A stretch of DNA of 64,000 nt, taken from Anadara kagoshimensis. Its lineage: Eukaryota; Mollusca; Bivalvia; Arcoida; Arcidae. This document shows positions 44,774-57,800 of the stretch, one piece after another. Within the stretch, counting starts at the first letter, position 1; each line of letters opens with the position of its first letter. The notes under the pieces are model-generated. The model did no database searches. It was given only the letters and a program-made list of their open reading frames with translations, and was not told the DNA's origin. The position numbers and the translations under genes are program-made. The stretch covers positions 11,395,353 through 11,459,352 of the forward strand of contig CM037870.1 in NCBI GenBank assembly GCA_021292105.1, written 5' to 3'.

Positions 44774-45664
44774 ACCGGTATTTCAAAAGTAACCGGCATA
44801 TCGTTACAGAATTTACACCCAAAGTTTTCCGTTTTAGAAATTAAAGAATTTTATTTCATTACAAAGTTTTTTTTCACAAAAAATAATAGTAATAAAAATT
44901 AAAATTGAAAATCATTTTGAGAATACAGTTCAAACATCTATAATTGTAGCTGGTTCAACGTCACCGAATTTTATTTCATGTGCTCTTCAACAGTAAGTTT
45001 AGAATAAATGAATGAATGAATGAATGAATGAATGAATGAATGAATGAATGAATGAATGAATGAATGAATGAATGAATGAATGAATGAATGAATGAATGAA
45101 TGAATTTCTTTATTTGAATACACAGTCATTAACGATACGAAGTCATGAAATTAGAAGTATTAATTCACGGCAGTTTCAAAGCTGGTGTGGGTACTAGTAA
45201 TTCAGAATCATAATATTCATCATAAATCAACGTAATTAATTAATTAATCCGTTAATGAGATTAACACCATGTAGGTACATTTTCCACGTATAATCATCTG
45301 ATCCAATGAGAAATATTTACAGAATGGAATTATGATAATAAAAAAAATCAAAATATAAAATTTTCAAAATGAAAAGTTAAAAATGTTTGTGCGGTTTAAA
45401 TTTGTTAAATATATTGAGAACCTCTTGAAATGAAAAAAAAAGTTAAATAAGGAAGAAGAAATGTGATATATATATAATTAGCGACGTTGAACACAGAATA
45501 CTTTAAAGACTATTAAATGTCACGGGCGTTGATCAAATTAAATATGAAGATTTTTAGAGTAAAGTTTCAATCTTTCGAAATTTTTTGTTTTATCTTACCT
45601 TAAAAAATACTGACAAACTGATTTTAATACATTATAAAATATTAAATTTTACATTGGCCATACA

Positions 45665-45840
45665 CAGATATAAGGAAAACAAAACTGATTATTTATAACC
45701 AGATTAAGAATTACATCACAGATTAAAAATTGAAATTGGACGTTATTCAAAAATAGAAAAAAAGATAAATTATGCACTAAATGTAATAGTAATTCTATAG
45801 AAGATGAAATTCATATCTTGATATCTACTGTCCAGTAATT
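45665..45840 (+). mobile_element. Old LINE ORF2 tail in the right arm
   Basis: Reads DKLCTKCNSNSIEDEIHILI, the C-x2-C...H knuckle context of LINE ORF2 C-termini, with stops nearby. Mirrored at 30165-30325. Confidence 0.7.
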
Positions 45841-46193
45841 TTGACAGATGATAGAAATAAACTATTTTCGGCTGTAATAAATACATCAAATAAATGCTTT
45901 AATAATCAAAACTCTTTGACAAATATTTTTGGATTATAAATTGTGAAGATTGTGATATACTTAAGACTTTTGTACAACCTGGGGTACAACAAAAGTCTTT
46001 TTTCCCCCGTTTCAATCGTCATATTCTACGCTGCAACTATACTGGACGGATGTAGCTTCCCCCCCCCCCCAGCCTCGTTTTCGTTCATAGGTGTTATCTC
46101 CCCTGTCGTGTTTTCGAAATGGTCAAGAAACAGATAAACTGATCGGGAATACTGATTATTATGTTTTCATTTTTCGTGAAAAAAAATAATAAT

Positions 46194-47655
46194 GGAATAA
46201 TAATCATGATTTTTTAAATTACTATTGATTCACGATTTATCAGAAAATACTTCATGAAAAATTATTAAAACAAAAGTTGTTGTTCAAACATGTAGTTATA
46301 GGCATATTCGCATTTGCATTACGATCCTGTTGACGTCGATTTGTTGAAACTCGCTATATCCAGTGTACGACTTGACAAGGGAGAAATTATTCAATAGATT
46401 TCGTAAATTGCATTTCTTGCAATGGTCTAGATATCAAGTTAAATACATATTTTGAAGTTACTCTTTTAATTTTATTTTATATTATTTTCTAAATCTTCAT
46501 TATCAGCCATGCAAAGTGTATATTTTCTTGTTTTTATGATAAATGTTAATAAACTCTCCCCGCCACTTCCGTGAAAACTTGTCTTCCAGCCAACGTAAGT
46601 ATTTTCTTCAAAACAAAACACAGGGTACACAATCTTTTTATTTTTACGAAGTTATTGGACGGTGTCCATGAAAAACAATAACATCTGCACAAACTGTTTT
46701 ACCAATTCCCGTCTTAAGTTGTAAACATTCATATTTACTGAACTAGTATCGAGGATACTTTTGGGACAAATTATTTCTGCAAGGTAACAGGAAGTTCGAT
46801 TTTGGAGGTGGGAGAATTATTTTAATGAAGTTGAATCTTTACTTCATCGTGTAGTTCCACTCTGCATGTATTATATGTGAGGAAAGGATACAAAACTAAG
46901 AGGGACTTTGCAGTCTAGTAGTGTAGCCTAATCATATATCCAAACAATTTTGTAAAAATCACTAAACATGCTGAAGGGAACTACAGTTTCATAATTTTTG
47001 ACATGGCAGGTGAAGATGACAATTTTAGATACTTTGAATAGGATGAAACTGTCACGTTTGATAAAATTATTAATAACTGCTTATTACAGACGGTGAAACC
47101 AATATTTAAACATTCTTGTTGCCAATTCATTTTCAACAAAGCATTGGCAGTGCCAAATTGAATTTCACAATGCGAAGTGATATGACATCAACAATAGGTT
47201 ATGACATCACACACGTTTGTAGTCATATGACATCATTAGTTTATGGCAGAATTTAATCTCAATAACATTTTGCTTTTTTGTTTGGTTTACAAAAAGAAGT
47301 ATTTCTTAGTCTTTTAACAAAGAGTTGTCAATTCCATTGAAAGGACATATGTGTTCGTGTGACAGGCAGCTGGTAGAGTACACATATGTCCATTTGGCAG
47401 CAGAAGGGTTAAAAATGGGTTAAAATATGTAAGTTTGGCAAGGTTATGATGCTGTACGGTGATTCTGGGCATTCGATCCTTGCATGATTATGGAGTTAAA
47501 TATGTATATATATAACTAAAGAAGAAATTCTTGGTTATTGTGAATGCAACCAAGAACACAACATAAGTCAAACAAGACGAGAAAAGACAAACACATTGGG
47601 ACCACTGCATTGATTTCAAGTGACCATAAAATTTTGATTGAAACCAGAAGGTATA
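46194..47655. other. Non-coding, with a candidate first exon end for KRIT1
   Basis: CGCCACTTCCGTG at 46561, an ETS-type promoter motif, is followed 25 bases later by CCAAC|GTAAGTATT, a strong donor at 46594/46595. This would suit an untranslated first exon spliced to 48874. Only the motif and donor support it. The rest is unremarkable. Confidence 0.3.
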
Positions 47656-47892
47656 AAAAAAATCCAAGACATCAGCAACTTTGTTAAAAATGCTCAAAAT
47701 AAGACAATGCGTATCACTTTTTCCTTGAATGCAATCTAAATGTAGAACAAAGAAAAGAATTAATTGAAAATTTTAACAAACTATATCATGATTTTGATCA
47801 ATCTAAATACAAAGAGAAAATAATTAAAATACTAAACCCATCAACACCTGAACAAATTTGGATTGTTACGTCTTTCGTTAAACATTGTCATT
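47656..47892 (+). mobile_element. 5'-truncated LINE ORF2 tail
   Basis: Reads DNAYHFFLECNLNVEQRKEL, then ends at TAG (47890-47892) after FVKHCH. This is the knuckle-proximal part of a LINE ORF2, with a third family signature. Confidence 0.7.
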
Positions 47893-48006
47893 AGGACTGA
47901 GGCGGGATTGATTTATGCAGTCTTAATATTATATGAACTACTAATTATTTTATTTAATTGTCATGTACTGGTTTTGTTGTTTTAAATATGTTTTTTAATG
48001 TCATGA

Positions 48007-48761
48007 CAGGGTTTTACGGGACGCGCAATTCTGCGTTTTTTACGCAAAATAAATTATGTTGGACGCAAAAAAATTATATGCGTCCAGAAGGACACAAAAA
48101 ATCTGTAAAACCAATTTGAATTCAATTGAAAAACATGTTTTAAATTTCTGTTAATATGGACAAGGATTTTTCGAAAACCTTCTAAATGTTGGAATTCCCT
48201 GCATACTAAAAACACATTGGTGTGTAAAAATAGCACTCGTAAATTTCCGGCAAAATTTTGATTGGCCCATAGTGGAATTCGCTTTGTATTGGTTAGACAC
48301 GTGATGCTGATGTCCTTGACATCAGTAGCTTGCATGAACTGTCATAATGGCTAAACGGCAAAGTAATATTGGCGATTTTCTTAAGTGTACACCAAAAGAA
48401 AAAGACATCCTATTCAGAACTTGTGCAGTCGGGCTCATCTGACTTGACATTTAAAAGAGAACAAGTGTTTTTAACAGCATGGTTAACTCATGATGTCCAT
48501 GTGTGAAATACAATGCAAAATAAGGTGATAGCTTGTGATTCATGCATCCATGCATCGAAAAACAATGCATTCACAGTCGGTTGTAACAATTTTCAAAATT
48601 CAACATTATCGCGACACAAGGACTATATATAATTACAATTATATAATTAATATTTTTAATTTAATTCAGTTATGGGACCCACATTTGGAAGTTTGGACCC
48701 CATTTATTTTTTTATTGGAGTCTCAAAAACCCACATTTTTGAAAAGTTGTGTAAAACCCTG
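48007..48761 (+). mobile_element. hAT relic with a TTF-type zinc finger remnant
   Basis: Ends CAGGGTTTTAC ... GTAAAACCCTG, flanked by GTCATGA on both sides (48000-48006, 48762-48768). CAGGG ends and a 7-8-bp duplication are hAT traits. Inside, 48347-48627 encodes in broken frames MAKRQSNIGDFLKC, FKREQVFLTAWLTHDVHV, then C..C and NAFTVGCNNFQNSTLSRHKD, the N-terminal TTF/MYM-type finger of hAT transposases of the ZMYM/KIAA1586 group. A frameshift near 48402 and a TGA near 48507 break it, and the catalytic domain is missing. It lies in the presumed first intron of KRIT1. Confidence 0.82.
48347..48627 (+). pseudogene. hAT transposase N-terminal zinc-finger fragment
   Basis: See the surrounding element. 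Reading begins at ATG 48347; DNA-end binding would have been its role. Ends at HKD before non-coding sequence. Confidence 0.72.
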
Positions 48762-48873
48762 GTCATGACTCATAAGAGGTCTCATGTTTGCATTTAAAAA
48801 AAATAAATAAATAAAATGATTTTAACCATAAAAGCACTCTTGATGTCTTATGTACATTTTCATTTTGTTTTAG

Positions 48874-51800
48874 ATACAGATACAGAAACTGCTCTGCTGT
48901 ATGAAGAATTCACAATCAGGATTTGTTCATAAAGGATAGGCCAACAGATCAAGATGTAATACAGAGAAAAGGCACCAATGAACTATCTTCTATCTGTATA
49001 GTTTGAAGACTGATGTAGAAAGAGAATTCCAAATACAAAATGTAACAGTTTGTCTGATTCGTGAATCAATGGAAATCATTTTGGCTGTTCTCAGGCCGAA
49101 GCAGAACACCAGCAGCCATGATTACCGACCCAAACTGTATGAGATTTTACTTCTTGACCATAAGTCTCAGTCAGGGGATAAAGTGAAGCCAACAAAGTTT
49201 CTACCAGCATTTCCGCTAACTAACTCTGAGGAAGAACCAAGGGATGAAGTTCTTACTAACTTGTACCAGCTGACTGGAGGAGAGCATCATGGAGGAATTA
49301 AAGGCGAGTGCAGTAAAACCTCAAGAAATATTATATCGCCCTTCCATGATTTTGCCTCCTTATGTACATAATATTATGAATACATCAGAGGTCCGGAAAT
49401 GGTCATATTTGCTGGACATGTCTGGCAAAAATTTATTTTGACCGACGTAAAAAATCACCAGTCGGACTTTTTCTGTTTTCGGACATTTTCAATTTTACAA
49501 CAGGAATATCAAAAGGACAAATCAGTTTTTGGTCCGACAACGGTAAACTACCGTCTGTCTTTTAAACTCTACCGTTTAATAATTTGTCCTTAGCACGTGT
49601 TTACCTGTCAACTACAACTAATATACAACAGTAAGATCTAATAATCAGGTGATTGTTTATTAATCAGTAAATACCTGTGGACTTAAGTAGTCGCATGCTT
49701 CACGTCTATTTCTTTTGTTTCCCAGTCCGAATCATAATGACTTTCTTTAAATGTGTGTTTGTTTAATAATAAGTGCATGGTTGTAACTGTGTTGATTACA
49801 GAAGCCATAATGAGTGTCGGTCACAATACAATACATGTATAGTGAATAGATTCTTTCACTAATATTGAGGCAGTCAGTTGAAAACCTGAGAACCAGGGGA
49901 AACCACAGAACTTCAGTAAGGGACCTGATAAACATTCTCATCTTGAATCTGTTCTAAGCTTGGGTGAATCTTAATTCTTACCTACCGGTAGGTGGTGAAA
50001 AGCGCTGTAATTCATAAGTTCATGCTTTAGACCACTCAGCCACCAAGGCCCCAACATATTTTTATACCCCCCCCCCCCCCTGCTTAAAAAGTGGGGGGGT
50101 ATATAGTGATAGGGGTGTCCGTCCGTCCTTCCGTTGCACCTTAGGGTACCTATCTCTTATCCGCAACTCCTCCTAAACCCTTCAATGGATTTTCATGAAA
50201 CTTTCAAACAATCTTTGTGATATAATGTAGATGTGCACCTCCTATTTAAAAATTTGATGCGATGGGTTTTTGGGAGTGGGGGGTATTTTTTGTGAGCTTG
50301 TGGCTCACAGTTTTCTAGTTTTAATGACTTTATGTCTGTATTACTGAATAAGAGGGATTTGCCTACAATATGATCAAATGTGGGCAGCAGAAGCTACCAA
50401 CCTAGTATGAGAAAGAAGGGTTTAAGGGTATGCATAGTTTTGATTTGATCCCACTAAAGATCAAACATATTCATGATATTGGTAGCTTTGTATCTAAGGA
50501 GGGGGTAACTCTAACAACTGAACCGTCAAAATGATTGAAATGTCTTGCTAGATGAGTTATTATGCATCTCTTATAATGTACACCTATTTGTTGAGTTTTT
50601 ATACACTGTTTGACATATAAAAAAATGACACTGATAAATCTGTGTTTAAGTCACATTGGGGAACCTTGCCTGATCTGGCTGACACTAGTTAGTACCATCA
50701 GTGCAAAGACTAAAATGTGCCCCTACAAGCCTAAAGCTTACTGAAGGTGTTAGTGATACTGAAAATATTTTTGAATGTTTTGTTTTACAATTTGTTACAG
50801 GTGAAAGAGCATTAATGATACCATGGAATAATAAAGAATATAGAGAGTCACTGTCTAGATTCTGTCTGTATTGTGTTCCTGTCAATGCTAGGGGTAAGTC
50901 AAAAACACCCTTCTTAGTCTAGAAGTTTTCCTTTTAATATACGCTTATCAATGCAAACATATCCTGGTTATGACTGAAACCATTTTTTTATAATATTATT
51001 ACACCTTTAAAATCACAAAATGATCTAAGAGTTATAGTTGAACAATTTTATGAAAATGTCCTACAATAGAAGCAATTCTACAATTCATATTAATTGGACC
51101 ACTTGTTTGAACATTTTTGTACATCTGTCACATGGGTCACAGAGAAAAACTTATGGTGGTCCAAATGTCTAAATTTTAATAGAGATTGCAGGAGAACAAA
51201 AAAGTAATTTTAAAAAATAAACCCCCAAAAAACTGAATTTCATTGATGAGGTTCCAGCAACTGAAAAACTAGGTATTACTGGTCAGTGAAAGAAAACTTG
51301 AACCATTCAAATTTCACTATAGATTGAAAGAAAATGATATAGATACGTCTTATAATATAAGCTTAGATTAGCATGGGTTGATATCTACCATAGAGAGAAA
51401 AATATCCAAGACATTTTTCACAAAAAGTGCCTTTTCAAATCTCCTATTTACAGGTATATTTTTAATAAAATTCATATTTTACAAAAACCAAAAGTAAGTT
51501 TAAATATATGAACTAATTTGTTATTGCAGAAAAGCTAAGCAGAAGTTTTGTGGAGAAACTTGCCAGCAGTCCTGGTTTTTATTCTCTGGATAGTGTGATA
51601 GATTCACTGAATAATAACTCCACAAATTACAGACCTCCAACAAGAACATTTATAACACAGCTAGAAAGGTGGGTGGTTTATTTAAATGTTTATAGTCGTC
51701 TATATACTGTATATTGCTTTATTTTCACGGCGTCAAATTTTCGTGTGGTTTGACGATGACTAGTTTATTCGCGGTGTCAAATTTTCGCGGTCTTATCTGA

Positions 51801-54800
51801 TTAAAAGAAAATGACTCTAGGAAGATATTCGCAGCGGTTTATTTTCGCGGGAATACACTTGACCGCGAATAAAGCGAAAATAAAACCACAGCGAAATAAA
51901 AGCATTATACAGTACCAGTAGTTTAGTTTGAGCAGATCAAGAACTCTTATATCAACTGAATGCTTGAGAATAGAAATCTTTGTCCGATAGTGAGAAAAAT
52001 TGTTCCCAACTGCTGATTCTACACATACATGTATTATACAAATGTATGTGTAAGTTTTAAAAATGCAGTTTACCTGGTGAATTTAATTTTGTTTAACAAC
52101 ACACTTAAATAAAGCAAAACAAATACAGTATTTAGGGCCTCAATGGCAGAGTGCTCTAAAACACAGGTGTACTTAACCATTGAAATGTCTAGATAAGGCG
52201 TTTATAGTGCTATAACTGCCATTGTCAAGCAAAGCAAACTGAATAATGCCTGTTAGCGCATTATGATGAGTTTGCTTTGCACCGCAATGGCAGTTATAGC
52301 ACTATAAACGCCTTTTCTAGACAGTTCAATGGTTATATTTACATTTCCCATTTTTTGAAAATCTTATTTTGGTATTTTAATCCTAAAAAACCTTTAAAAC
52401 ACTGTCGTGTACGACATGTATTTCCAATCTCTGGAACAGCCAATCAATGATGTCATGCATATAGCCACAAGAAAGAGATGAGTGACGTCACATTAGCAAT
52501 GGCATTTATACTCCTATAACTACCATCTGGTCTTAAACACAGTTTAATACATAAAAACATCACAAATGTAAATATTGTGTTTTATTCCTCTTGCCACCTA
52601 GGTTTAAATCCCACTTTGGTTAGATAGAGGGCGCGGTGGCCTAATGGATAAGACGTTAGTCTTCAAATCCAGGGTCTCTCACCGCTGTGAGTTCGAGTCC
52701 CGCTCGGGCCATATGTGGGAAAGTGAATTTTCCTTGCCGTTGGCCTTTACTGATTCACCTGGTATCAGTATAATGGACTGGGGGAGTGGTACGCTCGTCT
52801 GCGGCGTACTGACTCTGTGAGCTAGCACGGTAAAGTCGCCCTGAGTGCGCACTAGTACAAGGCAGACCATACAACACACTCGCACTTCACATGCATACAC
52901 CAAATTGTTCATATATTAATCCATAGAGATTAATTAAATAGTTCTCGTCGCGAATAGCTGAAAAATTGCTGATGCAACGTTAAGCAACATTCAACCAACC
53001 AACCACTTTGGTTAGATCCTAGTGTGAGAAAGTTTATCAATTTGCATGCCAAAGGTTAGTGGTTTTCTCCAGAATATTGAGTCCATATAATCCAGTTTCC
53101 TCCACCATTCCAGAACTGACCTCCTCAATAGAAGTGAGACAATTTTGACTGGGACATAAACTACATTACTCCACTCATCTATCCTCTTTAATGTTGCTAT
53201 CTATATGTTTTTTTTTGTGTGTGTTGTAGCTGGTTAAAAGACAAACATACCAGACCAGGGTCTGTTGATATACTGTTCAGAAACAGGGCAGAATACCGGG
53301 TGAAGTATAGTGTGAATAATCCAGCATTTCTTCCCAGCCGATTTGACCTTCCACTGGAAAACAATGGAATCCGAACTACTGAAAATCCGGAGGAAATGCG
53401 GCTTACAGCCAATGAAGCCCTGGCAAAAATGTTGGCCATCGAAAAATGTGAAATTGTTAAAATTAATCCATTATTTGGATCTGGACTTCCTTATAAAACA
53501 AAGGTATGGATCAGGGCCCCACAAACACCGATAAGGTCATTCGCTGGTAAAAATCACCGCTTAAAAAAAAAAAAAAAAAAAAAAAACTCATTCATAACAC
53601 CCCCCCTTTCTTCATTGGTTTATAGAGCTTTTTGGTGGAGCTTACATTTCGTCTGGAATGTTACACAGCAAAAATCTACTTTCAGATGCTTCCTTTCTTT
53701 CTTCATTTTATTCATGAAAAACTTTATTCATCCAAACAGTCACCACAAAGTCACAAAGTCGGGAAAGACTACAGCCATGTGCCTTGTTTACTTTCTGTCA
53801 CTATCATGATCATATCCCTTTAATACATGTTATTCAAAGCAGAGTGGGTAACGACTATTTGTCGGGTTAAAGTAAAAAAAAAAAATGGCTGTCACATGTT
53901 TTACTGCCTACATGGTCTTAATCATTAAAATTTGGGTTTATTTAGAAGAATATTAAAGAGATCATGATTTTATTATCGTCATACAGCATTCCTATGAATA
54001 AGGAATATATAATAAGGTAATTTTGTTCATCTGCCTTGTGCAATACACATCGTTTGCAGATGGAGATTTTCTTTTTTGTGCCGAATATTCAAATAGGATT
54101 CGAAAAACAGCCAACTAATATAAATGCTTAATTTGGTATTCTTTTAAGCTCTTTTGTTTCACCTGGCTGTTTGAATCATCTCCTTAAAACATGAAACAAG
54201 GCATAAATAAAACTAAGGCCTCGTAAGGTATTTTGTTTACACGGTTTGTTGAACACACGTGGTCTCGGTAATAATTAAGTGATTAGTGGATTCACTCTGG
54301 TGTTGATTATACACAGCCAAAAATTAATTAATTATCACACCGATTGTACACCTGTGGGACACGTGGCTTCATCTTAAAGTCTTGTGTGATTTCTCGATTG
54401 TGATCTAATCTTAATTGACAAGACAAAATTTGGAAGGTTTATAGGGGGGGAAAAACCGAATCACCGAATTTCAATTCGGCGTTTTATTTGCCAATTCGGT
54501 GATTTTTAGCCGATTTTGGCGATTTGTGGGGCCCTGGTATGGATCATTGACCTCTGCTAAAGTACAGTCACACTGCCTGTCTATAAAGGTCACCCAAGTG
54601 AACCAGTAATAGTGGTTTATGTAGATAAGTGGCCCTCACATCAGGATAACATTTTACTGGTCATATGCATCAACAGCAGGTGAAACCACTGTGGTAGATC
54701 AGTTGGTAGAGTGCTCGCTCCGTAAGTGGGAGGTCGTGGGTTCAAACCCCGGTCGGGTCTGACCCAAGACTTAAAAGTGGGTAGTGACTGTTCTTTCATC

Positions 54801-57800
54801 AAACACTCGGCATTACGAAATGAAAGTCACGGTTCTTTCGGATGGGAACTTAAAATAAACGAGGTCCCGTGTCTTGGTAGGCTTGGCACGATAAAGAACC
54901 CTGCTGTATAATGCCATAAGCGCAATGCACAGGCAAAATTTCTGCACCTTCGCCTATAGCTGGCGACGTCTCGATATAAGTGAAATATTCTTGACTGTGA
55001 CGTTAAACACCATTACTCAACTCAACTCAAGAACAGGTGACTTTTAAGGCAGGTTTGACTGTATTGCAAATGAAAGATTCAGACATGTTTTATGAATATA
55101 GAATTGAATCATTTAAAGGGCAGTGCAGGGGTTAGCAGTGCATTGAACTGAGATGTATTACAGATTATGTACTATGCAAACCCAGTTCAATCATGTAGTA
55201 GATGCTATAACATAATTTACTCTCCACTTTACACAGTTTATTACCACTTTATAGACTTCTTAAAGTAAATACAATCCATTTCTAATATGTTTGTCCCCCC
55301 AGCAAACTTAGTTTGAGGAGGTATAAAGGAATCAAATGTCTGTTTCTCTGTGTAAAATAATGTCCACTCAATAAAATTCACATCTATTGATGGATTTTAG
55401 TAATTTTTTCCATTTTTGGTGCAAATGTACTGGTACACAAACTTGAGGCAATGTGTCAATACCACATTAGGTTTGTAGGTCAAGTGTCATGGTCACCAGG
55501 TCAAATTTAAGTCTGAGTAAACAGTTTTTTTTGGCTCTCAATTTTCTTTATAAGCCTCCCTCAATTTATTTCCAAATGTCATTATAACATCAAAATTTGA
55601 ACAAAAGGTGGCAATGAACTCTGGTTTTACTGATTTCTTATTCTGCAGGGGCATTTGGCTCTCAATTTTCTTTATAAACCTCACTCATTTTATTGCCAAA
55701 CCCCATTACAATGTCAAAACTCAAACAAATGTTGACAATGAGTTTAGGTTTTACAGTGAAAAAATTGCAGCATTACTTATATTTAGCTCTTTATTACATA
55801 TTACAGGTAAATAATGTAGTAACCAATCTGTATTGGGGTTCAGCAGCTCCTGATTATGACACAGTAACATCAAGAAGAAGTAGTACAGCAAGTTCTATAG
55901 AGGGGTGAGTAGTATTTGATAGATTCTTTTTATTATCCCCCACCTTTTAAAGAATGGATGTTTAATTTGGACATCTGTCTTTCCAACCTTCCTTTCAGAC
56001 ACTTCTTTTCTGGAGTAATTATCCAAAGTTGTGAAGCACTATTTTACAAATACTTGTTGCAAAGCATCAACATTGATAAGAGATGCACATATTATTATCT
56101 GAAGGTGGTTTTTGCTCATTTTCCTAGGAGTTATGGCCCTTTGAACATGAGTGCAAATTGCAAAAATACCTACTGGCAGAGGATCCTTATCCACTGAATT
56201 TGCTTGTTTCAACAGTCTTATAGTTTTTGAGCATTTGTAAATATGTGAAATACAAATACAAATCCAAGAGTACAAGCACTGTATTATTGGAATCTTACAC
56301 CAGTAACAGGGTAAGACAGAGATATCTCAAACTCGGATGAATATTTTCCTGTCCAGAAGGAGCTTTAGCGAGTTCTGGACATTGAAAATATTCATCCGAG
56401 TTTGAGATATCACTGTCTTACCCTGTTACTGGTGTATGATTCTTTTTCTCACATATTTGCAACATAAAACATGATTTGTAAACAAAAAATTGCATCAAAT
56501 GTTCAGTTGTAGTCAATTTTTGTTGAAATTCTCACGTAAAATGATTATGACGTCATTAATTAAGTGTGTGTAAGTGATTGTGACGTTGAGAAATTGTTGG
56601 TTGACTTCGGAACTTTTCTCAACTTATTAAGTCTTCTCAACGATAAATCCAGAGCAGGTGTAACTACGTGGGAAATTCAGATTGTAGCCTGTCTCAACCC
56701 TAGGGTGAGACAAGGAAATCCCACATGGGTAAAAACAAGGGATTTCCATGTCACAGGTGTGAGAAAAATGAATCCAAGATTAAATATTTTTATGTATGTT
56801 TTACCTACTGTAAAACATGAAATTTTGGCGTAATTCGTGAGTTCATAAATAATCGCGAAAATCATATGCGCAGAAATAAATTTGATCAAATAAATATGAA
56901 TGGACTTTTACATGAGGGGCTCACGATGGAATCGGGCTCACAACGGGATATCCCGAAAATTTCATGCCGCGAAATGACTTTGATACAAATATCGCGAAAA
57001 TATCATGCCACGAAAATAAAGTGTTTTACAGTATTATGTTTGGCAGGACAAAGTGTCTCTTTAAATCCACATGGGAACATTTTTTTTTTAAATTTTCTAA
57101 ATTAAAACTCTGTCGTTAAGGATACATTATTTTCATCAAAACACTAAAAAAAGGCAAATCCAGGCGATAACTTTATAAAACAGACATGGCTACTTCTAGA
57201 ACTTTTTTATCTTTATGAACTTAGCAAGAGCTGGACATGGGTTGTGGTTTTCATTAGTCTCCTGTAGAAATAGGTTTGTATGAAGATATGTGGAAAGTGA
57301 GCTACATTCATTTTTTGACAGGTCTTGTTCAGTTTTACGGTAGTTGTTCTTAAATTCTTCATTTTGTTATGTGTCATATATGTACATTTCCCATGATTAT
57401 TTATCATTTCAATTTTCAAAACAAATGTATTAAATGACTATTTTTTCTTTATTTTGATGTTTCAGATATCACATTAACTTGGATCGGTACAGGCTACATA
57501 AGTTGGCAGCAGATGGTAATAATATCATCGCCATTAGGGATTTCCTTAAACAAGGTTACACTTACGTAGAGCAGGACCCACAGGGATGGACACCAATGCA
57601 TTGGGCCTCATGGTGAGATATACATGAATAAGTGTCTGAATAAGTACGGTAGATTTAACAGATTAACTGTGTACATTTAAGACAGTTTATTTAGCAAGTT
57701 ACAAATGTAAAATTCAAAGACTTTAAAGAAAAAAATACATATTGGAAATATGGTTTATTTTTGCATGGAAAATTTTAGCAATTGATAGACCATCAAATAA

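Larger units (their letters stand above)
42905..46162 (-). repeat. Right arm of the very large inverted repeat
   Basis: Reverse of 29863-36350 without the MITE and the Polinton-like element, but with a 1.05-kb insertion of its own (43718-44773). Outside the arms, TGTTTTCATTTTTCGTGAAA and following A/ATAATAAT occurs in direct orientation at 29839-29871 and 46162-46193. Confidence 0.88.

Noticed and set aside
52628..52710. tRNA gene calls here, at 28543 and at 54690
   Set aside because: A and B boxes are present but no acceptor-stem pairing, and the sequence continues into SINE bodies.
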